The position numbers were made by a program, and so were the translations under genes. From contig NZ_AEJC01000191.1 in assembly GCF_000317595.1 (NCBI RefSeq), forward strand, positions 19,708 to 83,707: a stretch of 64,000 nucleotides of DNA. Reading direction: 5' to 3'. The notes below the pieces were generated by a model. It saw only the letters and a list, made by a program, of their open reading frames with translations. It was not told the origin of the DNA and did not search any database. Position 1 is the first letter of the stretch; every line of letters begins with the position of its first letter. Below, one piece after another: positions 23,306-32,367 of the stretch. The stretch is from Streptomyces ipomoeae 91-03. Its GTDB lineage: Bacteria > Actinomycetota > Actinomycetes > Streptomycetales > Streptomycetaceae.

Positions 23306-24270
23306 TGACCGGCACCGGAGCGGTCGCGGTCGTCACCGAGGTGGACGATGTGACCGCCGACATGGTCATCACCGAACTGAACGAACGTGGTGTCCCGGTC
23401 GTGCGGTTCGACCCCTCCGACATCGGTGACCGCCTCCTGCTGTCAGCCCGGTTCGGCGCCGGCCTGGAGGCCACCCCCGTGGGCCGCCTCCGCACTCCCT
23501 CCAGGAACACCACTCTGGAAGGGGTGCGGTCCTTGTACTGGCGTCGCCCGACGTGGCCCCATTTCGAGCATCTGGGCGACCCCGACGCCCGGTTCGCGGC
23601 CGCTCAGGTCCGTCATGGCCTCGGCGGCACGCTCTACGCCCTGGCGAACTGCCGCTACGTGAACCACCCGCTCAGCAACCACGCGGCGGAACACAAGCCC
23701 ATGCAACTGGCCGTGGCCCAACGCCTTGGCCTCACGGTCCCGCCCACACTGATCTCCAACGATCTGGCCACCATCCGCGCCTTCATCACCGATCACGGCC
23801 AGGCGATCTACAAGACACTGCGCTGGACCCCCTACCGGCGCGGCGACGGCATGGGGCTGACCACCTGGACCGAACCTGTCACCGCCGACGAGGTGGACGA
23901 GAGCGTGACTGTGGCCCCGCACCTGTTCCAAGCGCGCGTCGACAAGGTCGCGGACGTGCGAGTGGTCGTCGTCGGCCCGAAGGTGTTCGCCATCCGGATC
24001 GACTCCGACCTGTTGGACTGGCGGGCCGATTACAGCGCCCTGACCTACCAGCCCATGACTCTGCCCACTGGGATGGAAAAAGCCCTGACCGCCCATCTGG
24101 AGCACTTCGGTCTCGCCTCGGGCAGCTTCGACCTGTGCATCACTCCTGACGGTGACCTCCGCTGGCTGGAGCTGAACCCAAACGGCCAATGGGGTTGGCT
24201 CGAAGACGAGACAGGGCTGCCGATCGCCGCCGCTTTCGCCGACCTCCTGGAGCAAGGAGCCACAACGTGA
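23305..24270 (+). CDS. tgmB: ATP-grasp ribosomal peptide maturase
   Basis: 321 aa. The protein has an N-terminal domain (VVTEVDDVTADMVITELNERGVPVVRFDPSD), then the ATP-grasp fold with YKTLRW, HLFQARVDKVADVRVVVVG and the metal-binding LRWLELNPNGQW motif. It should activate acidic side chains of the precursor with ATP and join them to Thr/Ser hydroxyls (or Lys amines). ATG 23305 uses the last base of the precursor stop (TGATG), so translation is coupled. Confidence 0.93.
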   Translation: MTGTGAVAVVTEVDDVTADMVITELNERGVPVVRFDPSDIGDRLLLSARFGAGLEATPVGRLRTPSRNTTLEGVRSLYWRRPTWPHFEHLGDPDARFAAAQVRHGLGGTLYALANCRYVNHPLSNHAAEHKPMQLAVAQRLGLTVPPTLISNDLATIRAFITDHGQAIYKTLRWTPYRRGDGMGLTTWTEPVTADEVDESVTVAPHLFQARVDKVADVRVVVVGPKVFAIRIDSDLLDWRADYSALTYQPMTLPTGMEKALTAHLEHFGLASGSFDLCITPDGDLRWLELNPNGQWGWLEDETGLPIAAAFADLLEQGATT

Positions 24271-25502
24271 TGCCTCTCGACCCCGCACGGCTCCGCCGCG
24301 CTCTGGCCGACCACCTGGAAGAGGGCGGCGTTCTGAAGACCCCCGCATGGCGGAAGGCGGTCGAAGCCGTACCCCGGGAACGGTTCCTCCCGTCGTTCTT
24401 CAAGGACGAGACCGGCCTGGACGGTTTCACCCGCTACACGCCCGTGAGCCGCGACACCGGCGAAGACGAGTGGCTGACGCTCGTCTATCGGACCGAGACC
24501 TGGGTGACGCAGATCGACGGTCACGTCACCCCCGAGACGGCCGACGGTCCGGTGACCGGCTACCCCACCTCGTCCTCCACGATGCCCGCGACCGTCATCG
24601 GGATGAACGAAGCGCTGGACGTGGACGACGGCATGAGCGTGCTGGAGATCGGCACGGGCACGGGCTATTCCACAGGCCTGCTGTGCCATCGACTGGGAGA
24701 GGACAACGTCACCAGCGTGGAAGTGGACCCCCTCGTAGCGCGGCGGGCAGACGCGGCATTGGAGGAGGCGGGGTATTCGACATGGACTGTCACCGGGGAC
24801 GGTCTCCTCGGGCATCCCAGCCGCGCACCGTATGACCGAACCATCGCCACCTGCGCCGTCCGCCGCATCCCCTACGCGTGGGTCAGACAGACCAGGCCCG
24901 GCGGAATCATCCTCGCGACGGTAGGCCCCAGCGCCTGGTCCTACGGCACGGGCCTGGCGAAGCTCACCGTCAAGGACGACGGCACGGCGGAGGGCCGGAT
25001 CATCGGCCGAACCTCGTTCATGCCTGCCCGAGCGGAGGCAGCCGTCCCCCTCTCGGGAGATCTGTCGGCCCGCGCCGCCCACGCCGACACAGAGCGGCGG
25101 ACCAGTCTCTCCCCGGACGTGCTGAACGACTGGATGCCCGCCTTCCTGGCCCAGCTCGCCGCACCCGGTACCCAACTCGTACGAGCCGTCAGTGGTAGTC
25201 GGGAGACGGTCTACCTGTTCGACACCAGCCGTGAAGCGTTCGCCGCCCTCACCGCCGACGGCGACGAGTGGCACGTCCGGCAAGGAGGACCGGTCGCCAT
25301 CTGGGACGCCGTCGAACGCGTGGTCACCGCGTGGCGGGACGCCGGCGAACCCGACATCACCTCCGTCCGTATGGAGGTCACTCCCAAGGCGCACGCCTAC
25401 TGGATCGGCGGACAGCGGATCACTACCGAGGCCCGCTCGTACTGGATCGGCGACCACCCGGCTCTCCGCTGGAACCACGCACACCCCCCACTCAGCGCCT
25501 GA
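24270..25502 (+). CDS. tgmC: Graspetide O-methyltransferase (PIMT-like)
   Basis: 410 aa. The SAM-binding region is MSVLEIGTGTGYSTGLL, preceded by PTSSSTMPATV, the substrate-site pattern of protein-L-isoaspartate methyltransferases. The C-terminal about 150 residues are an extension typical of the graspetide methyltransferases. In characterised relatives (fuscimiditide type) the enzyme methylates an aspartate of the cross-linked peptide and triggers aspartimide formation. GTG 24267 is one codon upstream of ATG 24270, and GGAG lies 7 nt before it, so either start is possible. Coupled to the ligase gene by a 1-3-nt overlap. Confidence 0.92.
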   Translation: MPLDPARLRRALADHLEEGGVLKTPAWRKAVEAVPRERFLPSFFKDETGLDGFTRYTPVSRDTGEDEWLTLVYRTETWVTQIDGHVTPETADGPVTGYPTSSSTMPATVIGMNEALDVDDGMSVLEIGTGTGYSTGLLCHRLGEDNVTSVEVDPLVARRADAALEEAGYSTWTVTGDGLLGHPSRAPYDRTIATCAVRRIPYAWVRQTRPGGIILATVGPSAWSYGTGLAKLTVKDDGTAEGRIIGRTSFMPARAEAAVPLSGDLSARAAHADTERRTSLSPDVLNDWMPAFLAQLAAPGTQLVRAVSGSRETVYLFDTSREAFAALTADGDEWHVRQGGPVAIWDAVERVVTAWRDAGEPDITSVRMEVTPKAHAYWIGGQRITTEARSYWIGDHPALRWNHAHPPLSA

Positions 25503-25639
25503 CCACGCTGGCGCGCCTCCGCATGCTCGCCCGGCACATGCCCAGGAGCCGACCTGCATCCGGGACTGACAGTCGGTGTCGGTACGGCGCCCGGATCCAG
25601 CGTGGCGGGGCGGTTTTCGGCGGCTTCGCTGAGGGGATC

Positions 25640-25700
25640 TCAACTATGCAAGCGCGCAGCTCATTCGGCGCGCACTACAGAGAAGCAAGGAAGACACACC
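25640..25700 (+). pseudogene. Remnant of the 3' end of an XRE-DUF5753 gene
   Basis: The stretch just before the second DUF397 gene aligns with the end of the XRE gene at 20925-20984 (AGCGCGC...TCAT...GCGCACT...AGAAGCAAGGAAGAC compared with AGCGCGC...TCAT...GCGCACT...AGCAGCGAGGAAGAC). It has lost the reading frame and is the upstream part of a segment duplicated together with DUF397. Confidence 0.65.
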
Positions 25701-25898
25701 GTGACCGAGGTCGTAAGCCCCTTCTGGAAGTCGTCGTACACCGCAGGCGAGGGCAACTGCGTCGAGGTCGCCTTCACTTCCACCGGCGGCCGAGCCATCC
25801 GCGACAGCAAGAACCCCCACGGCCCCCTCCTCCACCTCACCCCCACCGGCTGGCACACCTTCCTGGCCGGTGCGAAGGACGGGCGGTTCGACCAGTAG
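25701..25898 (+). CDS. DUF397 protein, copy 2 (orphan)
   Basis: 65 aa from GTG 25701. It differs from copy 1 at only a few positions (EVVSPFWKSSYTAGEGNCVEV compared with EVIGPFWKSSYTVGESQCVEV; the middle is identical) and the DNA is nearly identical from about 25760 to 25855. Unlike copy 1 it has no intact XRE gene in front, only a 60-nt remnant of one. It is probably a segmental duplicate or the right half of a repeat that flanks the graspetide region. Confidence 0.9.
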   Translation: MTEVVSPFWKSSYTAGEGNCVEVAFTSTGGRAIRDSKNPHGPLLHLTPTGWHTFLAGAKDGRFDQ

Positions 25899-25947
25899 GC
25901 CGGCGGTACAGGTCGGCGCCCGTATCTGACGGACTATCGTGGACGGC

Positions 25948-26883
25948 ATGTCCGCTCCTGAGCTCATCCGTATCGTCTCCCGCGACTCGCCGATGGCCCT
26001 GGCTCAGGTGGAGCGCGTGCGCGGTGAACTGGCCGCGCTCCACCCGCGCATCCGCACCACGGTCGTGCCGGTGAAGACGACCGGCGACAAGTGGATGGGC
26101 GACCTGGCGAAGGTCGAGGGCAAGGGCGCGTTCACCAAGGAGGTCGACGCGGCGCTTCTCGCGGGAGAGGCGGACCTGGCGGTGCACTGCGTCAAGGATG
26201 TCCCCGCCGACCGGCCCCTGCCCGCAGGGACCGCGTTCGCCGCGTTCCTCAAGCGGGACGACATCCGCGACGCACTCGTCCACCCCGGCGGGCTCACCCT
26301 CGACGAGTTGCCGCCCGGCACCAGGATCGGCACCTCCTCCGTACGGCGCACCGCCCAACTCGCGGCATCCCACCCGCACCTGACCTGCGTACCGTTTCGA
26401 GGCAACGCCAACCGGCGACTGCGGAAGCTCGCGGACGGCGAGGCGGACGCACTGCTTCTCGCCGTGTCCGGTCTCGAACGGATCGGCCGCAGCGACGCGA
26501 TCACCCAGATCCTGGACGTCGAGACGATGATGCCGCCGATCGGCGCGGGCATCCTCGCCCTTCAGTGCCGCGAGGGCGACACCGACCTCATCGAGACCGT
26601 CAGCGACCTCGGCGACCCCGACACCCACCGCGAAGCCACCGCCGAGCGCATGTTCCTGCACGTCCTCCAGGGCCACTGCAACAGCCCCATCGCCGGATAC
26701 GCCCGCACCGAACGCAACGGCGAACTGTCCCTGCGCGCCAGCGTGTTCACCCCGGACGGCAAGACCGTCCTCAACGCCCACGAATGGGCGGGCCGCCTCG
26801 ACCCCGCCACCCTCGGCACCTCCGTCGCCGTCGCCCTGCTGCGCCAGGGCGCCCGCGACCTGATCGACACCATCCCCCACTGA
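25948..26883 (+). CDS. hemC: Hydroxymethylbilane synthase paralogue (porphobilinogen deaminase)
   Basis: 311 aa. [46 protein letters not shown] and C244 in [12 protein letters not shown] are all present, so the dipyrromethane cofactor can be attached and the enzyme should make hydroxymethylbilane from porphobilinogen. The usual LxGGC is HC here (His in place of Gly), and the protein is not next to other heme genes, so this is likely the second, divergent copy known in some Streptomyces. GTG 25939 is an alternative start. Adjacent to the graspetide locus. Confidence 0.88.
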   Translation: MSAPELIRIVSRDSPMALAQVERVRGELAALHPRIRTTVVPVKTTGDKWMGDLAKVEGKGAFTKEVDAALLAGEADLAVHCVKDVPADRPLPAGTAFAAFLKRDDIRDALVHPGGLTLDELPPGTRIGTSSVRRTAQLAASHPHLTCVPFRGNANRRLRKLADGEADALLLAVSGLERIGRSDAITQILDVETMMPPIGAGILALQCREGDTDLIETVSDLGDPDTHREATAERMFLHVLQGHCNSPIAGYARTERNGELSLRASVFTPDGKTVLNAHEWAGRLDPATLGTSVAVALLRQGARDLIDTIPH

Positions 26884-26900
26884 GATTTCGGAGCCGAGTT

Positions 26901-27533
26901 TCAGTCACCGCCACCACCCCCACCACCGCAACTGAACCCGCCACCCGAGCCGGAGTCCGACCCCGGACCGGAGCCGGTGTCCGCATCCGAGTCGTAGTCG
27001 TAGTCGTAGCCGTGGTCCAGGGTCTTGCCCATGCGGACCAGGGCGCGGCCGAGGCCGGACGGGATCGGATGGACGGTGGCGATGCCGCGGCGGACGGGGC
27101 CGCGCGGCAGGACGGCGGGGCCGTCGAAGACGTACGCCGGGAGGTTCCCGTCCTGTTCGGCCGTCCGCAGTCGCCGTCGGCCCGCGCGGGTCAAGCGGCG
27201 CCGGGAGCCCGTCACCAGGCCCCGCGCGGCAAGTTGGCGGGCGATCTCCTCGACCTCCGGGGAGCGTTGGAGGGCCGTGTGCACGGCGACGACGGTCCGG
27301 CTGCGCAGGCATGACGCGATCAGGACGCGCTCGACCGGATGGTGGGGCCGCTCCCGGCCCACGGCGCGTACGCGCGAGCCCCGGACCGTCACCAGCCCCC
27401 GCTCGGCCAGCGCGATCACCGCGCTGTCGGCCACCCGATGCGCCCCGCCCGCCAAGAACGCGACGTCGTACACGTCCAGCGCCCGGTTCTCCTCCCCGGC
27501 CGCCGCCACACTCCGCCGAAAGCCCAACCGCAT
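26901..27533 (-). CDS. TIGR04222 domain protein, Gly/Ser-rich C-terminus
   Basis: 210 aa from ATG 27533; AAGGGGGTGAG precedes it. The N-terminal 140 residues have the TIGR04222 signature: LDVYDVAFLAGGAHRVADSAVIALAERGLVTV and HPVERVLIASC. The C-terminus is tyrosine/aspartate-rich (YDYDYD), then Gly/Ser with a final CGGGGGGG. Such proteins are common in Streptomyces and usually carry a GGGCGGG tail; their role is unknown. It is convergent with the hemC paralogue, 17 bp apart. Confidence 0.85.
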   Translation of the reverse strand: MRLGFRRSVAAAGEENRALDVYDVAFLAGGAHRVADSAVIALAERGLVTVRGSRVRAVGRERPHHPVERVLIASCLRSRTVVAVHTALQRSPEVEEIARQLAARGLVTGSRRRLTRAGRRRLRTAEQDGNLPAYVFDGPAVLPRGPVRRGIATVHPIPSGLGRALVRMGKTLDHGYDYDYDSDADTGSGPGSDSGSGGGFSCGGGGGGGD

Positions 27534-27644
27534 CTCGGGCTCACCCCCTTGAAACACCCCCGCCTGCCCGCAGTGTCACCGGACAGAACCGCCCACAACC
27601 CTTCCCGGGGCCTGTTCAGAGGAACACTTGAGCTTGCGAAAGGG

Positions 27645-29156
27645 CTATCGCTCCTTCGTCTCCTCCAGCACCGTCCGTCCCAGCAGCGCGTACCGCTCGG
27701 GCGCCCGGTGCTTCAGGTACTGGGCGTACGCCACCCCGCCGATCGCGATGAGCGCGACGATCCACGGCGTGGCCCGCAGGACGAGCGATCCCGACTCGGG
27801 GCCGGCCGCCACGCCCATGTTGGACACGAGCAGGACGACCACCGCGAGCATCGCCACGCCGCCGATCAGCGGGGCGACAAGGGTCCTGAACCAGTGGCGG
27901 GACTCGGGGTGGTGGGAGCGGAAGTAGGCGAGGACGGCGAAGGAACAGACGGCCTGGACGACCAGGATGGCCATCGTGCCGAGGATGGCGAGCAGGACGT
28001 ACGTACCGGTGTACGGGTCCTTGCCCGCGAGGGCGAACGCGGCGAGGAGGACGCCGGTCACCGCCGTCTGGACGAGGCCGGCGATGTGCGGGGAGCCGTG
28101 CCGGGGGTGGGTGCGGCCGATGGTCCGCTGGAGGGAGGGGAGGACGCCTTCGCGGCCGAGGGCGTAGAGGTAGCGCGCCGCGCAGTTGTGGAAGGCCATG
28201 CCGCAGGCGAGCGAGCCGGTGATCATCAGCCACCGCATGACGACGACCGCCCAGTGGCCGACGTACTGCTCGGTGGGGTTGAAGAACATGGCGAGCGGGT
28301 TGGCGGAGGAGGCCGCCGCGACCGCTTCCTTCTCGCCGTTGCCGATGATGGCCATCCAGGAGACGAAGACGTAGAAGACACCGACGCCGAGCACCGAGAT
28401 CATCGTCGCCTTGGGGATGATCTTCTTCGGGTCGCGGGACTCCTCGCCGTACATCGCCGTCGACTCGAACCCGACCCACGACCAGAACGCGAAGAACAGC
28501 CCGAGGCCGGCGGAGGTGCCCTGGAAGGCGTTCACGGGGTTGACCGGGCCGAACGTGAAGCCGTGCGGGCCGCCGCCGTGCAGCGCGACCGAGATCGCCA
28601 TCGCGGCGAGGATCGTCACCTCGGTGGCGAGCAGCACGACCAGCAGCTTCTCGGCCACCGAGACGCCGAACCAGGTGCCCAGGGCGTTGATCGCCAGCAT
28701 CAGGATCGCGAAGGTCCACCAGGGGACGTGCGTCCCGGTCTGGTCCTCCAGGGTCGTCGTCGCGAAGACCGAGAAGATGCCGATGAGGGCCGGCTCGAAG
28801 ACGACGTACGCGAAGGTCGCCAGCAGTCCGGAGGCGAGGCCGACGGTGCGGCCGAGACCGTAGGAGATGAAGCCGTAGAAGGCGCCGGTGGAGGTGATGT
28901 GCTTCGCCATCGAGGTGAAGCCGACGGAAAAGATTGCCAGTACGACCATTGCGACGAGGTAGCTGGCCGGGGCCCCGATGCCGTTGCCGGACGACACCAT
29001 GAAGGGCACGTTGCCGGTCATCGCGGTGATCGGGGCGGCCGTGGCCACCGCCATGAACACCACGCCCAGCAGGCCGACCGCGTTGGGCTTGAGCCTGTGC
29101 ACGGTGCCTGGGCTCGTGTCGGGTGCCTCGGGAGCGACGCCTTCCTGTACCGCCAT
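27645..29156 (-). CDS. APC family amino-acid permease
   Basis: 503 aa with about 12 hydrophobic helices. The N-terminal NAVGLLGVVFMAVATAAPITAMTGNVPFMV helix and GFESTAMYGEESRDPKKIIPKA are APC-superfamily landmarks. It should be a cytoplasmic-membrane amino-acid or amine transporter; specificity is not readable. ATG 29156 follows a GGAAGGGGCC ribosome site (minus strand). The next minus-strand gene is 660 bp upstream. Confidence 0.93.
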   Translation of the reverse strand: MAVQEGVAPEAPDTSPGTVHRLKPNAVGLLGVVFMAVATAAPITAMTGNVPFMVSSGNGIGAPASYLVAMVVLAIFSVGFTSMAKHITSTGAFYGFISYGLGRTVGLASGLLATFAYVVFEPALIGIFSVFATTTLEDQTGTHVPWWTFAILMLAINALGTWFGVSVAEKLLVVLLATEVTILAAMAISVALHGGGPHGFTFGPVNPVNAFQGTSAGLGLFFAFWSWVGFESTAMYGEESRDPKKIIPKATMISVLGVGVFYVFVSWMAIIGNGEKEAVAAASSANPLAMFFNPTEQYVGHWAVVVMRWLMITGSLACGMAFHNCAARYLYALGREGVLPSLQRTIGRTHPRHGSPHIAGLVQTAVTGVLLAAFALAGKDPYTGTYVLLAILGTMAILVVQAVCSFAVLAYFRSHHPESRHWFRTLVAPLIGGVAMLAVVVLLVSNMGVAAGPESGSLVLRATPWIVALIAIGGVAYAQYLKHRAPERYALLGRTVLEETKER

Positions 29157-29533
29157 CGGGTGGCCCCTTCCTGGTTGCCGTGATCGCCCGGCTCGCTGCC
29201 GTATGGACCTGCTGGACCGGAACTCTGTAGCCCGAATGAGTCGGCCAAGAGTCTCGGGGCGTTAAATGTTTGTCAACCAGACCTTTAGAAAAATTCTCGG
29301 TACGGCCGTCATCGTGATCCTTTTTCTCACCCGAACGGGGGATATCGCGCATACCGGAACAAAGGCCGGGAAGGATGCCGCGTCAGCTCCCGCTGGCCGC
29401 CGTCCCGCCGCTGCCGTCGCCGACCGTCCCTGGGGAAACCCCGCCATGCGCCGTCCCGCCGCCCTGCCCGCCGCCTTCACCGCCCTCGCCGCCACCGGAG
29501 CCCCGTCGTGAAGCCGACCGTCACCGCGCTGAC
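29157..29533. other. Intergenic region upstream of the permease, possible remnant
   Basis: AT-rich for this chromosome around 29260-29340 (TTTGTCAACCAGACCTTTAGAAAAATTC), which probably holds the permease promoter on the minus strand. Plus-strand pieces such as MRRPAALPAAFTALAATG at 29446-29511 look like a broken signal peptide. No intact gene. Confidence 0.4.
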
Positions 29534-29703
29534 CTGCGGTCTGCCGGCCCAGGCCGGGGCGGACGGAGTTGTCGTTGCGGCTGACCACCGGGCATGTCGT
29601 CCGTGCCCACACCGACGGCTGTCTGGCCGCCGCCCAGCGACGGCTCTACGGCGACCAACGCCGCTGGTTCCGCGCGTCGGTGGTCGTCAACAACCTCCGG
29701 TGA
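29534..29703 (+). pseudogene. Coding-like fragment of a secreted protein
   Basis: An open stretch with good codon use reads ELSLRLTTGHVVRAHTDGC then LAAAQRRLYGDQRRWFRASVVVNNLR and ends at TGA 29701-29703. No start codon with a ribosome site is in frame; the upstream signal-peptide-like stretch lies in other frames. It looks like the end of a frameshifted gene. Family not recognised. Confidence 0.45.
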
Positions 29704-29744
29704 CACCCGGGGCGCCCGGCACCACCATGGGCGCCCTTCACGCC

Positions 29745-29813
29745 TCCGGCGACATCGCGGCCCATCCGGCGACGCGGCCCGTCCGGCGACATCGCGGCCC
29801 GTCCGGCGTCATC
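29745..29813. repeat. Short tandem repeat TCCGGCGACATCGCGGCCCG
   Basis: Copies begin at 29745, 29765 (shortened to 17 bp), 29782 and 29802 (partial). The array lies just past the diacylglycerol-kinase-like gene stop, in non-coding DNA. Confidence 0.8.
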
Positions 29814-29816
29814 ACC

Positions 29817-30830
29817 TCACCCCGGCAACGTCAGCCCCCAGGCTCCCTCCCGTACCGTCCACGTCCGTGTCCGCACCGGTCCCGCCACCAGCGAATCCGC
29901 CCGGTACCGGAAGTCCGCCCCGGAGACGGTGACCAGCTTGCCCACCGCCTGCAGCGGCGCGGCCTCGGCGCCCACCGACACCGGCCGGACCTCGACCTCG
30001 GCACCGCCGCCCGCGCCGGGGGTGATGGACACGGCCTCCACCGGCTGACCCAGGTCCACGAGTACCACCCCGTCCACCTCCACCCGCAGCCGCGAGGGCC
30101 CGACCCCGGCCGACGAGGCGACCCGTATGCGAGCGGGACGCGAGGCCCGGGGGCCCCGGGCGGGACGCGAAGGCCGCGTGGACAACGTACGGACGAGGGA
30201 CTGGGGCCAGGCACGCAGCCATGAGTGAGCCCCGCCGAGGCCACCTCCCGAGCTGCCGGAGCCATCCCCCGGCGCACCGGGATCGGCCCCCGTGCCCGTT
30301 GTCCCGACCCCCCTCGCAACGCTTCTCCCCGTACCCGTCCCCGTATCCATCCCCGTCTCCGTCTCCGCCTCGGCCTCCGTCTCGCAGGCGGCGGCACCCG
30401 GCAGCGCCGGAATCCGGAGTCTGCCCAGCACCACCCCGTCGCTGTCGTCGACGAGGAGGTCCAGTCGGCGTTCGACGCCGTCGAGGGCGGCCCGGGCAGC
30501 CGCCACCGCGCCGGTCGGGACGCCGAGCGACCGGGCGAGCCCGAGCGCCGAACCGACCGGGACGACGGAGAGCGCGCACGCGGCCAGCTCCCGCCGGCGA
30601 TGCAAAATGGCCACGGCCCGCAGCAGCGCACGGTCGTCGCCGACGACGACCGGCCGCCGCGAACCCCGCCGCGAGAGCACGCGCGCGAATTCCTCGGGCC
30701 CGTCCGGAAGGCATACCTTCGTACTCGCCGCACCCGCGCTGAGCACGTCTTTCGCGATCCGTACCGACTCACCGTCCGTATGACGGGCGAGGGGGTCGAT
30801 GACCACGAGGAGCTGGTCGGGAGTCGACAC
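29817..30830 (-). CDS. Diacylglycerol kinase-like protein
   Basis: 337 aa from GTG 30830. The N-terminus has the NAD/DAG kinase-type start: [24 protein letters not shown], then [16 protein letters not shown] and the [23 protein letters not shown] segment corresponding to the P-V-G-(T/S)-x-N-D-F-A loop, here degraded (GSALGLA instead of GTGNDFA). Residues 170-240 are a Thr/Gly/Glu low-complexity linker. The C-terminal half is strand-rich. Because the active loop lacks the Asn-Asp pair it may not be catalytic. It is divergent from purA. Confidence 0.75.
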   Translation of the reverse strand: MSTPDQLLVVIDPLARHTDGESVRIAKDVLSAGAASTKVCLPDGPEEFARVLSRRGSRRPVVVGDDRALLRAVAILHRRRELAACALSVVPVGSALGLARSLGVPTGAVAAARAALDGVERRLDLLVDDSDGVVLGRLRIPALPGAAACETEAEAETETGMDTGTGTGRSVARGVGTTGTGADPGAPGDGSGSSGGGLGGAHSWLRAWPQSLVRTLSTRPSRPARGPRASRPARIRVASSAGVGPSRLRVEVDGVVLVDLGQPVEAVSITPGAGGGAEVEVRPVSVGAEAAPLQAVGKLVTVSGADFRYRADSLVAGPVRTRTWTVREGAWGLTLPG

Positions 30831-30872
30831 CTCGGTCCTGCCTCGCTTCCTCGGGTAGCATCTTTGTGCAAG

Positions 30873-30900
30873 AGCCCCTTGCGCTATTGCGCCAGGGGCT
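30873..30900 (+). promoter_or_regulatory. Stem-loop at the start of the purA leader
   Basis: AGCCCCTTGCGC (30873-30884) and GCGCCAGGGGCT (30889-30900) pair at 11 of 12 positions across TATT. TAGCAT at 30856-30861 is a plausible -10, so the stem would be at the very 5' end of the purA transcript. It may be an attenuator or protective hairpin. Confidence 0.5.
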
Positions 30901-30957
30901 TCGTCTATTCCGGGGCATCCGGGTCCAACAGTTTGCGGCCAACGACGGTCGCGGTGC

Positions 30958-30982
30958 ACGCGGTGGATATGAGCCACCGCGT
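30958..30982 (+). promoter_or_regulatory. Second stem-loop in the purA leader
   Basis: ACGCGGTGG (30958-30966) pairs perfectly with CCACCGCGT (30974-30982) around a 7-nt loop, 46 nt before GTG 31029. Confidence 0.55.
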
Positions 30983-31028
30983 ACGCCCCCGACCTTGGAC
31001 ATGCCCCGCCCGGAAGGGGTGTACGCGC

Positions 31029-32312
31029 GTGCCCGCACTTGTGCTGCTCGGTGCTCAGTGGGGTGACGAAGGCAAGGGAAAGGCGACGGACCTGCTAGGC
31101 GGCTCCGTCGACTATGTGGTGCGCTACCAGGGCGGCAACAACGCCGGCCACACGGTGGTCGTGGGCGATCAGAAGTACGCCCTGCACCTGCTCCCTTCCG
31201 GAATCCTGACCCCGGAGTGCACTCCGGTCATCGGCAACGGAGTCGTCGTCGACCCGTCGGTCCTGCTCTCCGAGCTGAGCGGTCTGAACGAGCGCGGCGT
31301 CGACACGTCCAAGCTCCTGATCAGCGGCAACGCTCACATCATCACGCCGTACAACGTCACCGTCGACAAGGTCACGGAACGCTTCCTCGGCAAGCGGAAG
31401 ATCGGTACGACCGGCCGTGGCATCGGCCCGACGTACGCGGACAAGATCAACCGCGTGGGCATCCGTGTCCAGGACCTGTACGACGAGTCGATCCTGACGC
31501 AGAAGGTCGAGGCGGCCCTCGACGTCAAGAACCAGCTCCTCACCAAGCTCTACAACCGCCGTGCGATCGCGGTGGACCAGGTCGTCGAGGAGCTGCTGGG
31601 CTACGCCGACAAGCTCGCCCCGTACGTCACCGACACGGTCCTGGTCCTCAACCAGGCCCTGGACGACGGCAAGGTCGTCCTGTTCGAGGGCGGCCAGGGC
31701 ACGCTGCTGGACATCGACCACGGCACGTACCCCTTCGTGACGTCGTCGAACCCGACCGCGGGCGGCGCCTGCACGGGCACCGGCGTCGGCCCGACCAAGA
31801 TCAGCCGCGTCATCGGCATCCTCAAGGCGTACACGACCCGCGTCGGCGCCGGTCCCTTCCCCACGGAACTCTTCGACGAGGACGGCGAGGCCCTGCGCCG
31901 CATCGGCGGCGAACGGGGCGTGACGACGGGCCGCGACCGCCGCTGCGGCTGGTTCGACGCGGTGATCGCCCGTTACGCGACCCGGGTCAACGGCCTGACG
32001 GACTTCTTCCTCACCAAGCTCGACGTCCTGACGGGCTGGGAGGAGATCCCGGTCTGCGTCGCCTACGAGATCGACGGCAAGCGCGTGGAGGAACTCCCCT
32101 ACTCCCAGTCGGACTTCCACCACGCCAAGCCCGTCTACGAGACCCTGCCGGGCTGGTCGGAGGACATCACGAAGGCCAAGTCCTTCTCCGACCTCCCCAA
32201 GAACGCCCAGGGCTACGTCAAGGCACTGGAGGAGATGTCCGGCGCCCCGATCTCCGCGATCGGCGTCGGCCCGGGCCGCGACGAGACGATCGAGATCAAC
32301 TCGTTCATCTAG
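31029..32312 (+). CDS. purA: Adenylosuccinate synthetase
   Basis: 427 aa, exactly the usual length. [16 protein letters not shown] holds the P-loop and catalytic Asp; the second GTP-binding and IMP segments ([45 protein letters not shown]) and GPGRDETI are all present. It makes adenylosuccinate from IMP, aspartate and GTP. GTG 31029 follows GGAAGGGG by 9 nt. The leader carries two hairpins. An IS element is inserted 33 bp after its stop. Confidence 0.97.
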   Translation: MPALVLLGAQWGDEGKGKATDLLGGSVDYVVRYQGGNNAGHTVVVGDQKYALHLLPSGILTPECTPVIGNGVVVDPSVLLSELSGLNERGVDTSKLLISGNAHIITPYNVTVDKVTERFLGKRKIGTTGRGIGPTYADKINRVGIRVQDLYDESILTQKVEAALDVKNQLLTKLYNRRAIAVDQVVEELLGYADKLAPYVTDTVLVLNQALDDGKVVLFEGGQGTLLDIDHGTYPFVTSSNPTAGGACTGTGVGPTKISRVIGILKAYTTRVGAGPFPTELFDEDGEALRRIGGERGVTTGRDRRCGWFDAVIARYATRVNGLTDFFLTKLDVLTGWEEIPVCVAYEIDGKRVEELPYSQSDFHHAKPVYETLPGWSEDITKAKSFSDLPKNAQGYVKALEEMSGAPISAIGVGPGRDETIEINSFI

Positions 32313-32367
32313 TGCCCGGCGTCATCCGGGGCCCCGAGTGATCTAGGGTGCGTTTTGAAAGTGCTGG

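Noticed and set aside
27339..29183. 614-aa plus-strand open frame across the permease gene
   Set aside because: Asp/Glu/Arg/His-rich antisense shadow of the APC permease.
29266..29511. 81-aa plus-strand open frame beginning MFVNQTFRKIL
   Set aside because: No ribosome site, mixed composition, and its start lies in the probable permease promoter.
30873..30900. Candidate tRNA or terminator of the DAG-kinase-like gene
   Set aside because: No cloverleaf can be drawn and the neighbouring gene points away, so it is treated as a purA leader stem.
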